Counted from the stretch's first letter, positions 19,218-28,504 are shown. The stretch: 64,000 nt of DNA from an uncultured Caulobacterales bacterium (GCA_903837135.1 CAILTK010000037.1:1-64000); one strand, 5' to 3'. The notes: a model not told the origin generated them from the letters alone. Program-made: numbers and translations.

Positions 19218-20053
19218 GTAATCAAGCCCTGGAAAAACAACAGCCGCACCCCGGCGACCAGGACGGCTGCGAACATCAATCCGTCGACCCGGTCAAGCAG
19301 TCCGCCGTGCCCGGGGATCAGGTCGCCGGAGTCCTTTACCCCGAAACGGCGCTTCAGCATCGATTCCCACAGGTCGCCGGCCATGGCCGCCAGAGCCGCC
19401 AGAAGCCCGATCCAGGCGGCGGACGCCAGGCTGGGCCCGCCGGGGCCGAACGGAACCGCCGCCACGGCCACGCCGGCCAGGGCCCCGCCGAGCAGGCCGC
19501 CGGCGAAGCCCGACCAGGTCTTGTTGGGCGAGAAGCGCGGCCACAGCTTGGGCCCCTTCAGCGCGCTGCCGACCAGGAAGGCGCAGATGTCGGCGGACCA
19601 GACCACGGCCAGCAGCAGAAGGGTCCACTCCCGACCGCCCGGCGCGCCGCGCAGCCAGACCAGCGCCACCGCCGGCGCGCCCACGTAGAGGACGCCGAAG
19701 GCGATGTCGGCGGGCCGGTCGATCCGTCCCCGCAGCAGGGTGAAGACCGCGCCCGCGCCGGCGCCCACGGCCACCACCAGCCAGCCGATCCACGGGTGGC
19801 CGCGGTAGGCGACGAAGATCGAGGCCAGGATGGCGACGGCGATCACCAGGGCGGCCCGGATCGGCGTCTCGGAGTCGCACATGGCGCCCCACTCGAGCGT
19901 CAGCAGGGCCACGCCCACGGCCATCAGCACGAGGAAGGGCGCGCCGCCGAACCAGACAGCCGCCAGCGCCAGCGGCGCCAGGATGACGCCCGACAGCACA
20001 CGTATGCGCAGATTGTTCCAGTCGAACCGCTTAGCCGGCTGCGAGGACGCCAT
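19214..20053 (-). CDS. cdsA: Phosphatidate cytidylyltransferase
   Basis: Makes CDP-diacylglycerol for phospholipid synthesis. 279 residues with about eight membrane helices and the C-terminal CDS signature: [20 protein letters not shown] followed by GLLDRVDG. The ATG at 20053 lies 23 bases inside uppS; the longer frame to 20167 only reads uppS out of phase. Overlaps dxr by four bases. Confidence 0.95.
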   Translation of the reverse strand: MASSQPAKRFDWNNLRIRVLSGVILAPLALAAVWFGGAPFLVLMAVGVALLTLEWGAMCDSETPIRAALVIAVAILASIFVAYRGHPWIGWLVVAVGAGAGAVFTLLRGRIDRPADIAFGVLYVGAPAVALVWLRGAPGGREWTLLLLAVVWSADICAFLVGSALKGPKLWPRFSPNKTWSGFAGGLLGGALAGVAVAAVPFGPGGPSLASAAWIGLLAALAAMAGDLWESMLKRRFGVKDSGDLIPGHGGLLDRVDGLMFAAVLVAGVRLLFFQGLIT

Positions 20054-20792
20054 CGGCCTCCGCCCCGCCGTATCGTCGATCCCGGCGTTTGAACTCTTCC
20101 ATGGCGAGGCCGAGGTGCTCAGGTCCGTAGTCGGGCCAGAGCACGTCCTGGAACACCAGCTCGGCATAGGCTGCCTCCCACAGGAGGAAGTTCGAAAGCC
20201 GGCGTTCGCCCGAGGTGCGGACGATCAGGTCCGGCGGCGGCCCGTCGGCGGTCGACAGATAGCGTTCGAACCCGGCCTCGTCGAACCCCTCGAGCGTATC
20301 CCGGCCCGCCTTCACCGCTTCGGCGTAGCGCCGCGCCGCGTCGGCGATGTCCGCCCGCCCGCCGTAATTGAAGGCGACCTGCAGGTGAAAGCGGTCGTTG
20401 CGACGGGTCCGCGCCTCCGCGTGTTCGATGATCTCCAGGATGTCGGGCGCGAGGTCGCCGCGGCGACCGATCACGTGCAGGCGAACGCCCTCGCGCTCCA
20501 TGCGGGTCAGATCCGAGCGCACGTAATTCTTCAGAAGCCCCATCAGCTCGGCCACCTCGGCCGGCGGCCGGGTCCAGTTCTCCGTGGAGAAGCCGAACAC
20601 CGTCATCCACTCGATGCCGAAATCGGGCGCCGATTCGACCGTGCGCTTCAGGGCGTTCACGCCCGCGCGGTGCCCGAACGCCCGCGGCATGCCGCGCTGT
20701 TTGGCCCAGCGGCCGTTGCCGTCCATGATCAGGGCCACGTGACGCGCGCCGCCCCGTTCCTCCTGCCCCAATGTCGGCGACATCACGCCCAT
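20031..20792 (-). CDS. uppS: Isoprenyl (undecaprenyl diphosphate) synthase
   Basis: Cis-prenyltransferase producing the C55 lipid carrier for peptidoglycan and O-antigen. 253 residues: catalytic Asp in HVALIMDGNGRWAK, FSTENW, and the C-terminal RTSGERRLSNFLLWE. The ATG at 20792 has a GGGAGAGG ribosome site, better than an upstream in-frame codon at 20849; a third candidate is 20783. Confidence 0.95.
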   Translation of the reverse strand: MGVMSPTLGQEERGGARHVALIMDGNGRWAKQRGMPRAFGHRAGVNALKRTVESAPDFGIEWMTVFGFSTENWTRPPAEVAELMGLLKNYVRSDLTRMEREGVRLHVIGRRGDLAPDILEIIEHAEARTRRNDRFHLQVAFNYGGRADIADAARRYAEAVKAGRDTLEGFDEAGFERYLSTADGPPPDLIVRTSGERRLSNFLLWEAAYAELVFQDVLWPDYGPEHLGLAMEEFKRRDRRYGGAEADGVLAAG

Positions 20793-20859
20793 AAACCTCT
20801 CCCGCGGCCCAGACGCCGCTTGAGCGCGGCCGCACGCGCTCGACTCCAACTTCAGAGCA

Positions 20860-21417
20860 TCAAACCTGCATGATCTCTTGCTCTTTTGTTTTCAAGGCTT
20901 CGTCGATGCGCTTGATCGACCCATCGGTGAACCCCTGAACCTCGGTTTCGAGCTTTTTCAGATCGTCCTGGGATAATTCGCCCGCCTTCTCGGCTTTCTT
21001 GAGGTCCTCGTTGGCCTCGCGGCGCACATTGCGCACGGCGATGCGCTGCTGTTCGGCATATTTGCCGGCCAGCTTGGCCAGATCCTTGCGGCGCTCCTCG
21101 GTGAGCGGGGGAACCGGAATACGCAGGGTCGTGCCGTCGACGATCGGATTGAGGCCGAGCCCGGCCGAGCGAATCGCCTTGTCCACGGCGGCGACCACGC
21201 CCTTGTCCCAGACGCTGACGGAGATCATCCGCGGTTCGGGCACGCTGATGGCGGCGACCGCGTTCAGCGGCGTCGAGGCGCCATAGGCCTCGACCATGAC
21301 CGGTTCGAGCAGGCTCGCGGACGCCCGGCCGGTGCGCAGGCCGGAATACTCCTCCTTCAGCGCCGAGATCGCCTTGTCCATCCGGTCGCGATAGGTGTTG
21401 AGGTCTGGCTTGGCCAT
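20860..21417 (-). CDS. frr: Ribosome recycling factor
   Basis: Splits post-termination ribosomes with EF-G. 185 residues, the family length, with the triple-helix bundle and conserved [15 protein letters not shown] and [14 protein letters not shown]. It lies between pyrH and uppS in the standard proteobacterial order. Confidence 0.97.
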   Translation of the reverse strand: MAKPDLNTYRDRMDKAISALKEEYSGLRTGRASASLLEPVMVEAYGASTPLNAVAAISVPEPRMISVSVWDKGVVAAVDKAIRSAGLGLNPIVDGTTLRIPVPPLTEERRKDLAKLAGKYAEQQRIAVRNVRREANEDLKKAEKAGELSQDDLKKLETEVQGFTDGSIKRIDEALKTKEQEIMQV

Positions 21418-21473
21418 GGAAGTCGTCCCTGAAGCAAAGATTGGGGAGCAGTTGGAAAAGGCCGACCCGCGGA

Positions 21474-22217
21474 TCAGGCCGCGGGCGCCTCGGTGATCAC
21501 GCTGTGGGCACCCTGGCCGGTCATCACGTCCATCAGCGCGCCCGGGCGGCGGATGGAGAAGACGACGATGGGGATGGCGTTCTCGCGCATCAGGCTGATG
21601 GCGGAGGCGTCCATGACCTTGAGATCCTTGGACAGGTATTCGAGGTAGGTCAGCCGGTCGAGCCGCTCGGCGTCCGGCTTGCGCTTGGGATCGGCGGTAT
21701 AGATTCCGTCGACGCTGGTCCCCTTCAGCAGGGCGTCGCAGCCCATTTCCGCCGCCCGGAGCGCGGCGGCGGTGTCGGTGGTGAAATAGGGATTGCCCGT
21801 GCCGGCGGCGAAGATCACCACCCTGCCCTTCTCGAGGTGGCGGATGGCGCGGCGGCGGATGAACGGCTCGGAGATCGTCTGCATCGGGATGGCCGACTGC
21901 ACGCGGGTGTCGACGCCGGCGCGCTCGAGCGCGCTCTGCATCGCCAGGGCGTTTATCACCGTCGCCAGCATGCCCATGTAGTCGGCCTGGGCCCGCTCCA
22001 TGCCCTGGGCCGCGCCCGCGAGGCCGCGGAAGATGTTGCCGCCGCCGATCACCAGGCAGATCTCCGCCCCCATGCGGGCGATGGCGGCGATGTCGCCGGC
22101 GACCCGGTCGACGTTGCCGATGTCGATGCCCTGGCCCGCGTCGCCGCCGAGCGCCGCCTCGCCGGAGATCTTCAGCAGCACGCGTTTATAGCGAAGCGCG
22201 GGGGCGGGGCTGGTCAT
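21474..22217 (-). CDS. pyrH: Uridylate kinase
   Basis: Phosphorylates UMP to UDP; bacterial amino-acid-kinase fold, hexameric and GTP-regulated. 247 residues: [34 protein letters not shown] and the C-terminal [12 protein letters not shown]. Placed after tsf and before frr. Confidence 0.97.
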   Translation of the reverse strand: MTSPAPALRYKRVLLKISGEAALGGDAGQGIDIGNVDRVAGDIAAIARMGAEICLVIGGGNIFRGLAGAAQGMERAQADYMGMLATVINALAMQSALERAGVDTRVQSAIPMQTISEPFIRRRAIRHLEKGRVVIFAAGTGNPYFTTDTAAALRAAEMGCDALLKGTSVDGIYTADPKRKPDAERLDRLTYLEYLSKDLKVMDASAISLMRENAIPIVVFSIRRPGALMDVMTGQGAHSVITEAPAA

Positions 22218-22264
22218 GGCGGACCCTTTGCGCGGCGAACGGGGAAAAGCGACTTGGAATCAGA

Positions 22265-22293
22265 ACGGCCGGGCGCAGATGCGACCCGGCCGT
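22265..22293 (-). terminator. Hairpin between tsf and pyrH
   Basis: ACGGCCGGG (22265-22273) pairs with CCCGGCCGT (22285-22293) around an 11-base loop. On the minus strand it is followed by TCTGATTCC, a weak T tract, so it may attenuate rather than end transcription. Confidence 0.45.
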
Positions 22294-22324
22294 CTTTATA
22301 GGGAGCTTCGGGCGTGGGTAAAGC

Positions 22325-23263
22325 TTAGGCCTGCCCCGTCAGCGCGGCGACCTCGCCGGCGAAATCGTCCGCCGCCTTCTCCACGCCTTCGCCGAGCGCC
22401 AGGCGCACGAAGCCGGTGAGCGTCACCGGATGGCCGAGGTCCTTGGCGGCCCTCTGCACATATTGCTCGACGGTCAGTTCCGGCTCCATGACGAAGGATT
22501 GCTTGAGCAGCACCACTTCCTCGTAGAACTTGCGGATCCGGCCCTCGATCATCTTCTCGACCACGCCCGGGGGCTTGCCCGAGGCGGCCGCCTGTTCGGC
22601 GAAGATGGCGCGTTCGCGCTCCACCGCCGCCGGGTCCACCTCCTCGGTGGTCAGGGCGAGCGGCTGGGTGGCGGCGATGTGCATCGCCACCTTGCGGCCG
22701 ATGTCCTGCACCCGGTCGTGCGGGCCGGTGGAGGCCAGCGCGACCAGGACGCCGATCCGGCCGAGGTCCGGCGCGGTGGCGTTGTGGATGTAGGCGGCGA
22801 CCGCGCCTTCCGGCACGACGAAGCGGGCGGCGCGGCGCACCATCATGTTCTCGCCGATGGTGGCGATCATGCCGGTGATCATTTCCGACACGGTCTGCCC
22901 GTCGGCCAGCGGCGCGGCGTTGATCGCCTGCACGTCGTCGCCGACCGTCAGCGCCGCTTCGGCGACCTTGCGGGCGCCGTCCTGGAAGATGGCGTTGCGC
23001 GAGACGAAGTCGGTCTCGGCGTTGAGCTCGATCGCCGTCCCGGTCATGCCGGCGCCGTCGTCCTTCAGCGCCACGGCGATCAGGCCTTCGGCGGCCACGC
23101 GGTCGGCCTTCTTGGCCGCCTTGGACAGGCCCTTGGTGCGCAGCCAGTCGATACCGGCCTCGATGTCGCCGGCGGTTTCCTGCAAGGCCTTCTTGCAGTC
23201 CATCATGCCCGCGCCGGTAATTTCGCGAAGCTCTTTCACGAGCTGAGCTGTGATCTCGGCCAT
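22325..23263 (-). CDS. tsf: Elongation factor Ts
   Basis: Guanine nucleotide exchange factor for EF-Tu. 312 residues: N-terminal UBA-like [19 protein letters not shown], the core [12 protein letters not shown] with conserved TDFV, and dimerisation domains. The start at 23263 has a GGAGGT ribosome site immediately upstream. Confidence 0.98.
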   Translation of the reverse strand: MAEITAQLVKELREITGAGMMDCKKALQETAGDIEAGIDWLRTKGLSKAAKKADRVAAEGLIAVALKDDGAGMTGTAIELNAETDFVSRNAIFQDGARKVAEAALTVGDDVQAINAAPLADGQTVSEMITGMIATIGENMMVRRAARFVVPEGAVAAYIHNATAPDLGRIGVLVALASTGPHDRVQDIGRKVAMHIAATQPLALTTEEVDPAAVERERAIFAEQAAASGKPPGVVEKMIEGRIRKFYEEVVLLKQSFVMEPELTVEQYVQRAAKDLGHPVTLTGFVRLALGEGVEKAADDFAGEVAALTGQA

Positions 23264-23290
23264 GGCCGACCTCCATCAGATAAAGTGAAG

Positions 23291-23318
23291 CGGACGCCCG
23301 CGACAGCGCGGGCGTCCG
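23291..23318 (-). terminator. Attenuator-like hairpin between rpsB and tsf
   Basis: A perfect 12-bp stem (23291-23302 with 23307-23318) and a four-base loop. On the minus strand it is followed by AACTTCACTTTATCT-like sequence with a modest T content. Its location matches the partial terminator known in this intercistronic gap in enterobacteria, which lowers EF-Ts relative to S2. Confidence 0.6.
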
Positions 23319-23379
23319 AAACTCAGGGACTTCAATCAGCCCCGCCGCTACCAAGTTCGGGCGACAGGGGCGTTACAGG

Positions 23380-24252
23380 CTAGAGCTGGGCCGGTTCCTC
23401 GGCCACGGCCTCGAGCGCCGCGTCGGTGTTCTGCTCGGCTGCGGCGGGAGACTCCGCCGGGACCGCGGCCGGAGCCTCGACCGCAGGCGCGGCGGCGGCC
23501 TGGGTCCGCAGGGCGGGCTCGGACGGTTCGATCGAGGCGCCGAGGTCCACACCCGCGGCCGATTGGCCGGCGGCCAGGCCGTCGAGCACCGAATCGGCGA
23601 TCAGGTCGCAGTAGAGCTGCAGCGCGCGCGCCGCGTCGTCATTGCCCGGCACCGGATAGGCGATGCCGTCGGGGTTGGAGTTGGTGTCGAGGATGCCGAT
23701 CACCGGAATGTTCAGCTTGCGCGCTTCCTGGATCGCGATCGCTTCCTTGTTGGTGTCGATCACGAACATCAGGTCGGGGATGCCGCCCATATCCTTGATG
23801 CCGCCGAGGCTGAGCTCAAGCTTCTCGCGCTCGCGGGTCAGCTGCAGCAGCTCCTTCTTGGAGCGGCCCTGGCCTTCGCCGTCGAGCACGCCTTCGAGTT
23901 CGCGCAGGCGCGCGATCGAGCCGGAGATGGTGCGCCAGTTGGTCAGGGTGCCGCCGAGCCAGCGGTGGTTGACGTAGTACTGGGCGCAGCGCTTGGCCGC
24001 GCTCGACACCGGATCCTGCGCCTGGCGCTTGGTGCCGACGAACAGAATGCGGCCGCCGCCGGCCGCCACTTCACGCACCTTGAGCAGGGCCTGGTGCAGC
24101 AGCGGGATCGACTGCGACAGGTCGATGATGTGGATGTTCGAGCGTTCGCCGAAGATGAACTTTTCCATCTTCGGGTTCCAGCGGTGGGTCTGGTGTCCGA
24201 AGTGGGCGCCCGCCTCGAGCAATTGGCGCATGGAGAAATCTGGCAGTGCCAT
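23380..24252 (-). CDS. rpsB: 30S ribosomal protein S2
   Basis: 290 residues: the S2 core ([25 protein letters not shown]..., [31 protein letters not shown]) plus a C-terminal extension from about 240 rich in Ala, Glu and Pro, common in alphaproteobacteria. The ATG at 24252 is the family start; an upstream in-frame codon at 24360 adds unrelated sequence. Here it follows rplL rather than starting a separate locus. Confidence 0.97.
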   Translation of the reverse strand: MALPDFSMRQLLEAGAHFGHQTHRWNPKMEKFIFGERSNIHIIDLSQSIPLLHQALLKVREVAAGGGRILFVGTKRQAQDPVSSAAKRCAQYYVNHRWLGGTLTNWRTISGSIARLRELEGVLDGEGQGRSKKELLQLTREREKLELSLGGIKDMGGIPDLMFVIDTNKEAIAIQEARKLNIPVIGILDTNSNPDGIAYPVPGNDDAARALQLYCDLIADSVLDGLAAGQSAAGVDLGASIEPSEPALRTQAAAAPAVEAPAAVPAESPAAAEQNTDAALEAVAEEPAQL

Positions 24253-24440
24253 TGAACCTTGTTCCTTCTTCCGGTTCGTCCTCCGCAGGCAAATCCCCTC
24301 GCCGACTGGCTCAGGACCGGAACGGCGAAACCCGGGGATTGACCCGGCGACACCGAACACCTGCGTGTGTGATGGGGCGCGATGTAAGTCACAAGTGACT
24401 GAAAATCAAGGGGCCAAGCCGTTCTCCCGTTGTGGGAGAG

Positions 24441-24478
24441 GGTATAAAGAAAAAGGCCCGGGATCGCTCCCGGGCCTT
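24441..24478 (-). terminator. Intrinsic terminator after rplL
   Basis: A perfect 11-bp stem, AAGGCCCGGGA (24453-24463) with its complement (24468-24478), four-base loop, followed on the minus strand by TTTTCTTTATACC. A textbook rho-independent terminator 34 bases after the rplL stop. Confidence 0.9.
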
Positions 24479-24511
24479 CGCTTGTCGCATCCCTCGGTCG
24501 AGGGGCGCGGC

Positions 24512-24892
24512 CTACTTGATGGTGACGGCGGCGCCGGCGTCTTCCAGCTTCTTCTTGGCGTCTTCGGCCACTTGCTTGGAGACGTTTTCGAGCACGTTCT
24601 GCGGCGCGCCGTCGACGAGATCCTTGGCTTCCTTCAGGCCGAGGTCGCTGCGCAGGCTGCGGACTTCCTTGATCACGTTGATCTTCTTGTCGCCGCCGGC
24701 GGTCAGCACGACGGTGAATTCGGTCTGCACTTCGACTTCGGCCACCGGGGCGGCGGCGCCGGCGGGGGCGGCCATGGCCACCGGAGCGGCGGCGGAGACG
24801 CCCCACTTTTCTTCGAGCAGCTTGGACAGCTCGGCGGCTTCCAGCACGGTCAGCTTGGACAGGTCTTCGACGATCTTGGTCAGGTCGGTCAT
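24512..24892 (-). CDS. rplL: 50S ribosomal protein L7/L12
   Basis: Stalk protein recruiting translation GTPases. 126 residues: N-terminal dimerisation helices, an Ala-rich hinge (about 36-52) and the C-terminal domain [10 protein letters not shown]-type fold (here [22 protein letters not shown]). Follows rplJ by 71 bases and ends at a strong terminator, so rpoB is not co-transcribed. Confidence 0.97.
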   Translation of the reverse strand: MTDLTKIVEDLSKLTVLEAAELSKLLEEKWGVSAAAPVAMAAPAGAAAPVAEVEVQTEFTVVLTAGGDKKINVIKEVRSLRSDLGLKEAKDLVDGAPQNVLENVSKQVAEDAKKKLEDAGAAVTIK

Positions 24893-24963
24893 GGGAAAGT
24901 TCCTAGGAGGTTAGATGAGGATGAGGTTCGAATTCGGAGATGGCTTGACCCATAGGGTCGGTC

Positions 24964-25479
24964 TCAGGCGGCGTCCTTGGTCGCATAGGCGCTGAACACC
25001 CGGGCGAGTTGAGCCGCCGGCGCCTGCACCACACCGGCGATTCGGGTCGCGGGCGCGTTGAGGAGGCCGATGAGCTGGGCGCGGATCTGATCGAGCGAAG
25101 GCAGGGTGGCCAGAGCCGCCACGCCCTTCTCGTCCAGCACGACCTCGCCCATCACCGCGCCGATCACGGAGAACTTGTCGTTCTCCTTGGCGTAGGCGGC
25201 CGAGATCTTGGCGGCGGAGACAGGGTCCGGGCCATAGGCGATGGCGACGGGGCCCTTGAACAGGGCGTCGCCCTGCTCGCCGACCCGACCGTCCAGAGCC
25301 TTCTGAACCAGGGTGTTCTTCACCACCTTCAGCGAGGCGCCTTCCTTGCGGAGGCGGCCCCTGAGGTCAGTCATCTCCGCAACGGTGAGACCCAGATAGT
25401 GGGTCACCACGACGGCCCCGGCGTCAGCGAACACGCCTTTCAGCGCTTCGATCGACTGGGCCTTTTCAGCACGGTCCAT
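24964..25479 (-). CDS. rplJ: 50S ribosomal protein L10
   Basis: Base of the ribosomal stalk; binds L7/L12 dimers and 23S rRNA, and in many bacteria represses its own mRNA. 171 residues: MDRAEKAQSIEALKGVFADAGAVVVTHY-type N-terminus and conserved LKVVKNTLVQKAL. It has its own long leader rather than running directly from rplA. Confidence 0.96.
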   Translation of the reverse strand: MDRAEKAQSIEALKGVFADAGAVVVTHYLGLTVAEMTDLRGRLRKEGASLKVVKNTLVQKALDGRVGEQGDALFKGPVAIAYGPDPVSAAKISAAYAKENDKFSVIGAVMGEVVLDEKGVAALATLPSLDQIRAQLIGLLNAPATRIAGVVQAPAAQLARVFSAYATKDAA

Positions 25480-25821
25480 GGCGGACTCCGTTACGGCTAC
25501 ACGCGGCGTCCGCGGGATTGCGGATACCGAACGACCCGTCGCCCACGGGAAGCCCCGCAGGATCAGGATCGCTTAGGCTGTCCATAAGGATCGCGGGCCG
25601 CGCCGGCCCGGAGGGACGAATCCCAGGGGGCGGAACGTGGAACCCTTCATCCCCATCTCCCTACGACACGGAAGGGCTCTTCCGCACTTATGGCCCGGAT
25701 GACCTCCGGACCTCGCAGTTCTTGGACAGGACCCGCGGGGCGAACCCCACGGGGAGGCGGGCCGTTTACAGGAAACCCCGCCGCGATGCAACCACGGGCC
25801 CATCCGGCGCAGCGCGCAACG
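25480..25821 (-). promoter_or_regulatory. rplJ leader, candidate L10 autoregulatory region
   Basis: About 340 bases between the rplA terminator and the rplJ start, with no plausible gene on either strand. A possible promoter lies at its upstream end (TTGCAT at 25786-25791 and TAAACG at 25763-25768, 17-base spacing, minus strand). The long untranslated leader is what is expected if L10 or the L10-L12 complex controls its own translation as in enterobacteria; I could not fold it here. Confidence 0.45.
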
Positions 25822-25850
25822 AAAAAGGGCGGGCCCTCGCAGGCCCGCCC
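25822..25850 (-). terminator. Intrinsic terminator after rplA
   Basis: GGGCGGGCC (25827-25835) with GGCCCGCCC (25842-25850), six-base loop, followed on the minus strand by TTTTTC. It separates rplKA from rplJL. Confidence 0.88.
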
Positions 25851-25875
25851 CTTCTTATTGCGGCGACGGTTTCGC

Positions 25876-26571
25876 TTAGGCCGAAGTGTTCAGCGAGGCC
25901 GCGTCGACCTTCACGCCCGGACCCATGGTCGAAGACAGCGACACCTTCTTCACATAGGTGCCCTTGGCGCCCGACGGCTTGGAGCGGTTCAGCGCCTCCA
26001 TCAGGGCGCGGACGTTGGCTTCCAGCGCTTCGTCGGTGAACGAGGCCTTGCCGATGCCGGCGTGGACCACCCCCGCCTTCTCGACGCGGAACTCCACCGC
26101 CCCGCCTTTGGCGTCCTTGACCGCCTGGGCGACGTTCGGCGTGACGGTGCCGACCTTGGGGTTCGGCATCAGGCCGCGCGGGCCCAGCACCTTACCGAGC
26201 CGGCCGACCACGGCCATCATGTCCGGCGAGGCGATCACGCGGTCGAAGTCCATGAACCCGCCCTGGATGCGTTCGGCGAGATCCTCCGCGCCGACCACTT
26301 CGGCCCCGGCCGCCGTGGCGGCCTCTGCGTTGGCGCCGCGGGCGAACACCGCCACGCGCACGTCGCGGCCGGTCCCCGACGGCAGGTTGACCACGCCGCG
26401 GACCTGCTGGTCGGCGTGGCGCGGGTCGACGCCGAGGTTGACGGCGATCTCCACCGTCTCGTCGAACTTGGCGGTGGCGTTGGCCTTGACCTGCTTGATC
26501 GCCTGTTCGAGCGGCAGGCTGGCGTCGCGGTCGCCGGTGAACTTCTGGATGCGCTTGGGTTGCTTGGCCAT
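25876..26571 (-). CDS. rplA: 50S ribosomal protein L1
   Basis: Forms the mobile L1 stalk at the E site and in many bacteria represses its own operon by binding mRNA. 231 residues, with the conserved [19 protein letters not shown] and [14 protein letters not shown] segments. Two bases separate it from rplK. Terminator directly downstream. Confidence 0.97.
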   Translation of the reverse strand: MAKQPKRIQKFTGDRDASLPLEQAIKQVKANATAKFDETVEIAVNLGVDPRHADQQVRGVVNLPSGTGRDVRVAVFARGANAEAATAAGAEVVGAEDLAERIQGGFMDFDRVIASPDMMAVVGRLGKVLGPRGLMPNPKVGTVTPNVAQAVKDAKGGAVEFRVEKAGVVHAGIGKASFTDEALEANVRALMEALNRSKPSGAKGTYVKKVSLSSTMGPGVKVDAASLNTSA

Positions 26572-26573
26572 GA

Positions 26574-27005
26574 TTACGCCTCCACGACGCGAAGGCCCAT
26601 CGAGCGGGCCGAGCCTTCGATGATCTTGGCCGCGGCCTCGATGTCGTTGGCGTTGAGATCCTTCATCTTCTTCTCGGCGATCTCGCGCAGCTGGGTGCGG
26701 CTGATCGAACCGATCGTGTCCCGGCCAGGCTTCTGCGAGCCCGACTTGATGCTCAGCGCCTGCTTGATGAAGTGGGTCGCCGGCGGAGTCTTGGTGACGA
26801 AGGTGAACGACTTGTCCTGATAGACGGTGATGATGGTCGGAAGCGGCGTGCCCTTCTCGACGCTCTCGGTGCGGGCGTTGAACTCCTTGCAGAAGCCCAT
26901 GATGTTGACGCCGCGCTGACCCAGCGCCGGCCCGATGGGCGGCGAGGGCGTGGCGGAGCCCGCCTTCACCTGCAGTTTGATATAGCCCAAGATCTTCTTG
27001 GCCAT
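26574..27005 (-). CDS. rplK: 50S ribosomal protein L11
   Basis: Part of the GTPase-associated centre. 143 residues: [20 protein letters not shown] with the proline pair in [16 protein letters not shown], and the C-terminal rRNA-binding domain. Upstream in-frame extension to 27095 is leader, not protein. The 185-base leader after nusG is GC rich and would be the place for L1 autoregulation, but I see no motif I can assign. Confidence 0.97.
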   Translation of the reverse strand: MAKKILGYIKLQVKAGSATPSPPIGPALGQRGVNIMGFCKEFNARTESVEKGTPLPTIITVYQDKSFTFVTKTPPATHFIKQALSIKSGSQKPGRDTIGSISRTQLREIAEKKMKDLNANDIEAAAKIIEGSARSMGLRVVEA

Positions 27006-27161
27006 TGGCTGTCTCCGATTAAGCGGCCACCGAGGAGGTGACCTATGCGGCCGTGGTGCGGGCAGCCCCTCCCACGGATTTACCCGCGGCCCCAAAGAAA
27101 CGCTTGGGAGCCGCAGGGTCGGCGCGTTTAGCAGGAACCGGCGGGGAGTTCAATGATCCCT

Positions 27162-27183
27162 CCTCTCCCCCTCGCGGGAGAGG
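27162..27183 (-). terminator. Short hairpin between nusG and rplK
   Basis: CCTCTCCC (27162-27169) pairs with GGGAGAGG (27176-27183) eight bases downstream of the nusG stop. No T tract follows on the minus strand, so termination is doubtful; it may be a processing or pausing element. Confidence 0.3.
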
Positions 27184-27190
27184 AATTTAG

Positions 27191-27754
27191 TCAGACGTTC
27201 TTTTCGACCTGGCTGAACTCGAGTTCGACCGGGGTGGCGCGGCCGAAGATGGAGACGGTGACGTAGAGGCGCTGGCGATCCTCGTCGACGCGTTCGACCT
27301 GGCCGGTGAAGCCGGCGAAGTTGCTATCGGTGATGCGGACGGTCTCGCCGATCTCGAAGCGGATGGTCGCCTTGGGACGCTCGACGCCCTCCTCGATGGC
27401 GCCGACGATGCGCTGCACTTCCTTTTCGGACACCGGCATGGGCTTGGAGCCCGAGCCGAGGAAGCCGGTCACCTTGGGCGTGTTCTTGATCAGATGGTAG
27501 GCCTCGTCCGAGAGGTCCATCTTCACCAGCACATAGCCCGGGAAGAACTTGCGCTCGGCGTTGACCTTGCGGCCGCGGCGGATCTCCACGACCTCCTCGG
27601 TCGGCACCAGGATCTCCGAGAAGCTGTCGTCGAGGCCGTGCTGGTGCGCCTGTTCGCGGATGCTCTCGGCCACCTTCTTCTCGAAGTTCGAGTAGGCGTG
27701 GACGATGTACCACTTGTGGTTCGGGTTGGATTTGGCGGCTTGTTGTTCGGTCAT
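27191..27754 (-). CDS. nusG: Transcription termination/antitermination factor NusG
   Basis: Binds RNA polymerase and couples it to Rho or S10. 187 residues: NGN domain (KWYIVHAYSNFEKKVAESI..., FFPGYVLVKMDL) and C-terminal KOW motif (VRITDSNFAGFTGQVERVD). Standard position between secE and rplK. Confidence 0.97.
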   Translation of the reverse strand: MTEQQAAKSNPNHKWYIVHAYSNFEKKVAESIREQAHQHGLDDSFSEILVPTEEVVEIRRGRKVNAERKFFPGYVLVKMDLSDEAYHLIKNTPKVTGFLGSGSKPMPVSEKEVQRIVGAIEEGVERPKATIRFEIGETVRITDSNFAGFTGQVERVDEDRQRLYVTVSIFGRATPVELEFSQVEKNV

Positions 27755-27814
27755 TGGCTTACAATCATTTGAGTGTTCTGGGCTCGCTGTGGGCCAGATC
27801 AGCTATGGGCTAGC

Positions 27815-28132
27815 TCAGCTCTGGGCGAGCTTCAGAAGATATTGCATGCCGAACCCCAGCGCCTGGTCCACGGCCAGGAAGAAGACGCCGGTGATCGCCA
27901 CCATGATGAATACCAGCACCGAGGTGATCCAGGTCTCGCGCCAGGAGGTCCAGGTGATCTTGCGCGCTTCCTGCTGCACCTCGCGCCAGAACCGCACCGG
28001 ATTGAACGGTGGCTTCTTGACCTTGGGCTCGGCGGCGACGGTGGCCGCCACGGGCGGCTTGGCCGGTGCGGCGGGACGTCCCGGCGCGCCCGGCCGGCGA
28101 TTGCTTGGAGGTTTCACACCCTGTTTGGCCAT
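27815..28132 (-). CDS. secE: Preprotein translocase subunit SecE
   Basis: Single-helix SecE type of the SecYEG channel. 105 residues: an unusual 45-residue Pro/Ala/Lys-rich N-terminal tail, then the conserved amphipathic helix FWREVQQEARKITWTSW and one membrane span (about 70-92). Upstream of nusG by 60 bases and downstream of tRNA-Trp. Confidence 0.95.
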   Translation of the reverse strand: MAKQGVKPPSNRRPGAPGRPAAPAKPPVAATVAAEPKVKKPPFNPVRFWREVQQEARKITWTSWRETWITSVLVFIMVAITGVFFLAVDQALGFGMQYLLKLAQS

Positions 28133-28175
28133 GGGGGCCGATCGTTCCTTTTGCTCCGGCGCCGTCCGCCGGACG

Positions 28176-28202
28176 TGGGCCAGATATGGGCCAGAATATG
28201 GG
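28176..28202 (-). repeat. Short tandem repeat upstream of secE
   Basis: On the minus strand CCCATATTCTGG and CCCATATCTGG follow each other and run into CCCAC. A related CCCATA...TCTGGCCCAC occurs on the other side of secE at about 27786-27810. Function unknown. Confidence 0.55.
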
Positions 28203-28206
28203 ACTG

Positions 28207-28227
28207 AAAAGCGCCCGCGTCAGGCGC
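28207..28227 (-). terminator. Hairpin with T tract after tRNA-Trp
   Basis: GCGCC (28211-28215) pairs with GGCGC (28223-28227) on the minus strand and is followed by TTTTC. It lies between tRNA-Trp and secE and could terminate or attenuate transcripts entering secE-nusG. Confidence 0.45.
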
Positions 28228-28259
28228 CCCGACAGATCGACGCGGGGAAGGGTCGAGAG

Positions 28260-28335
28260 TGGCAGGAGTGGAGGGACTCGAACCCCCGGCCCTCGGTTTT
28301 GGAGACCGATGCTCTACCAGCTGAGCTACACTCCT
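28260..28335 (-). tRNA. trnW: tRNA-Trp (anticodon CCA)
   Basis: 76 nt on the minus strand. Acceptor stem AGGAGTG/CACTCCT, D arm GCTC...GAGC, anticodon loop CTCCAAA reading UGG, T arm with GGTTCGAGTCC, discriminator G and an encoded 3' CCA (28260-28262). tRNA-Trp immediately upstream of secE-nusG is a classical bacterial arrangement, usually with tuf further upstream; tuf is absent here. Confidence 0.96.
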
Positions 28336-28504
28336 CCAGACGACGCCCCTCTGCAGACGACGAACATCGCACCGGTAGGCGCATGCCCGCCGGCGCGCGG
28401 CCCTCGCCGGAGCGGAGCGCTTTATCAGCGCCCGTCTTGTGAGGCAAGCACGCGAGATGGGTCCGGGCATGACGATAGGAGGAGGAATTGCGTCCAGCGC
28501 CGCC

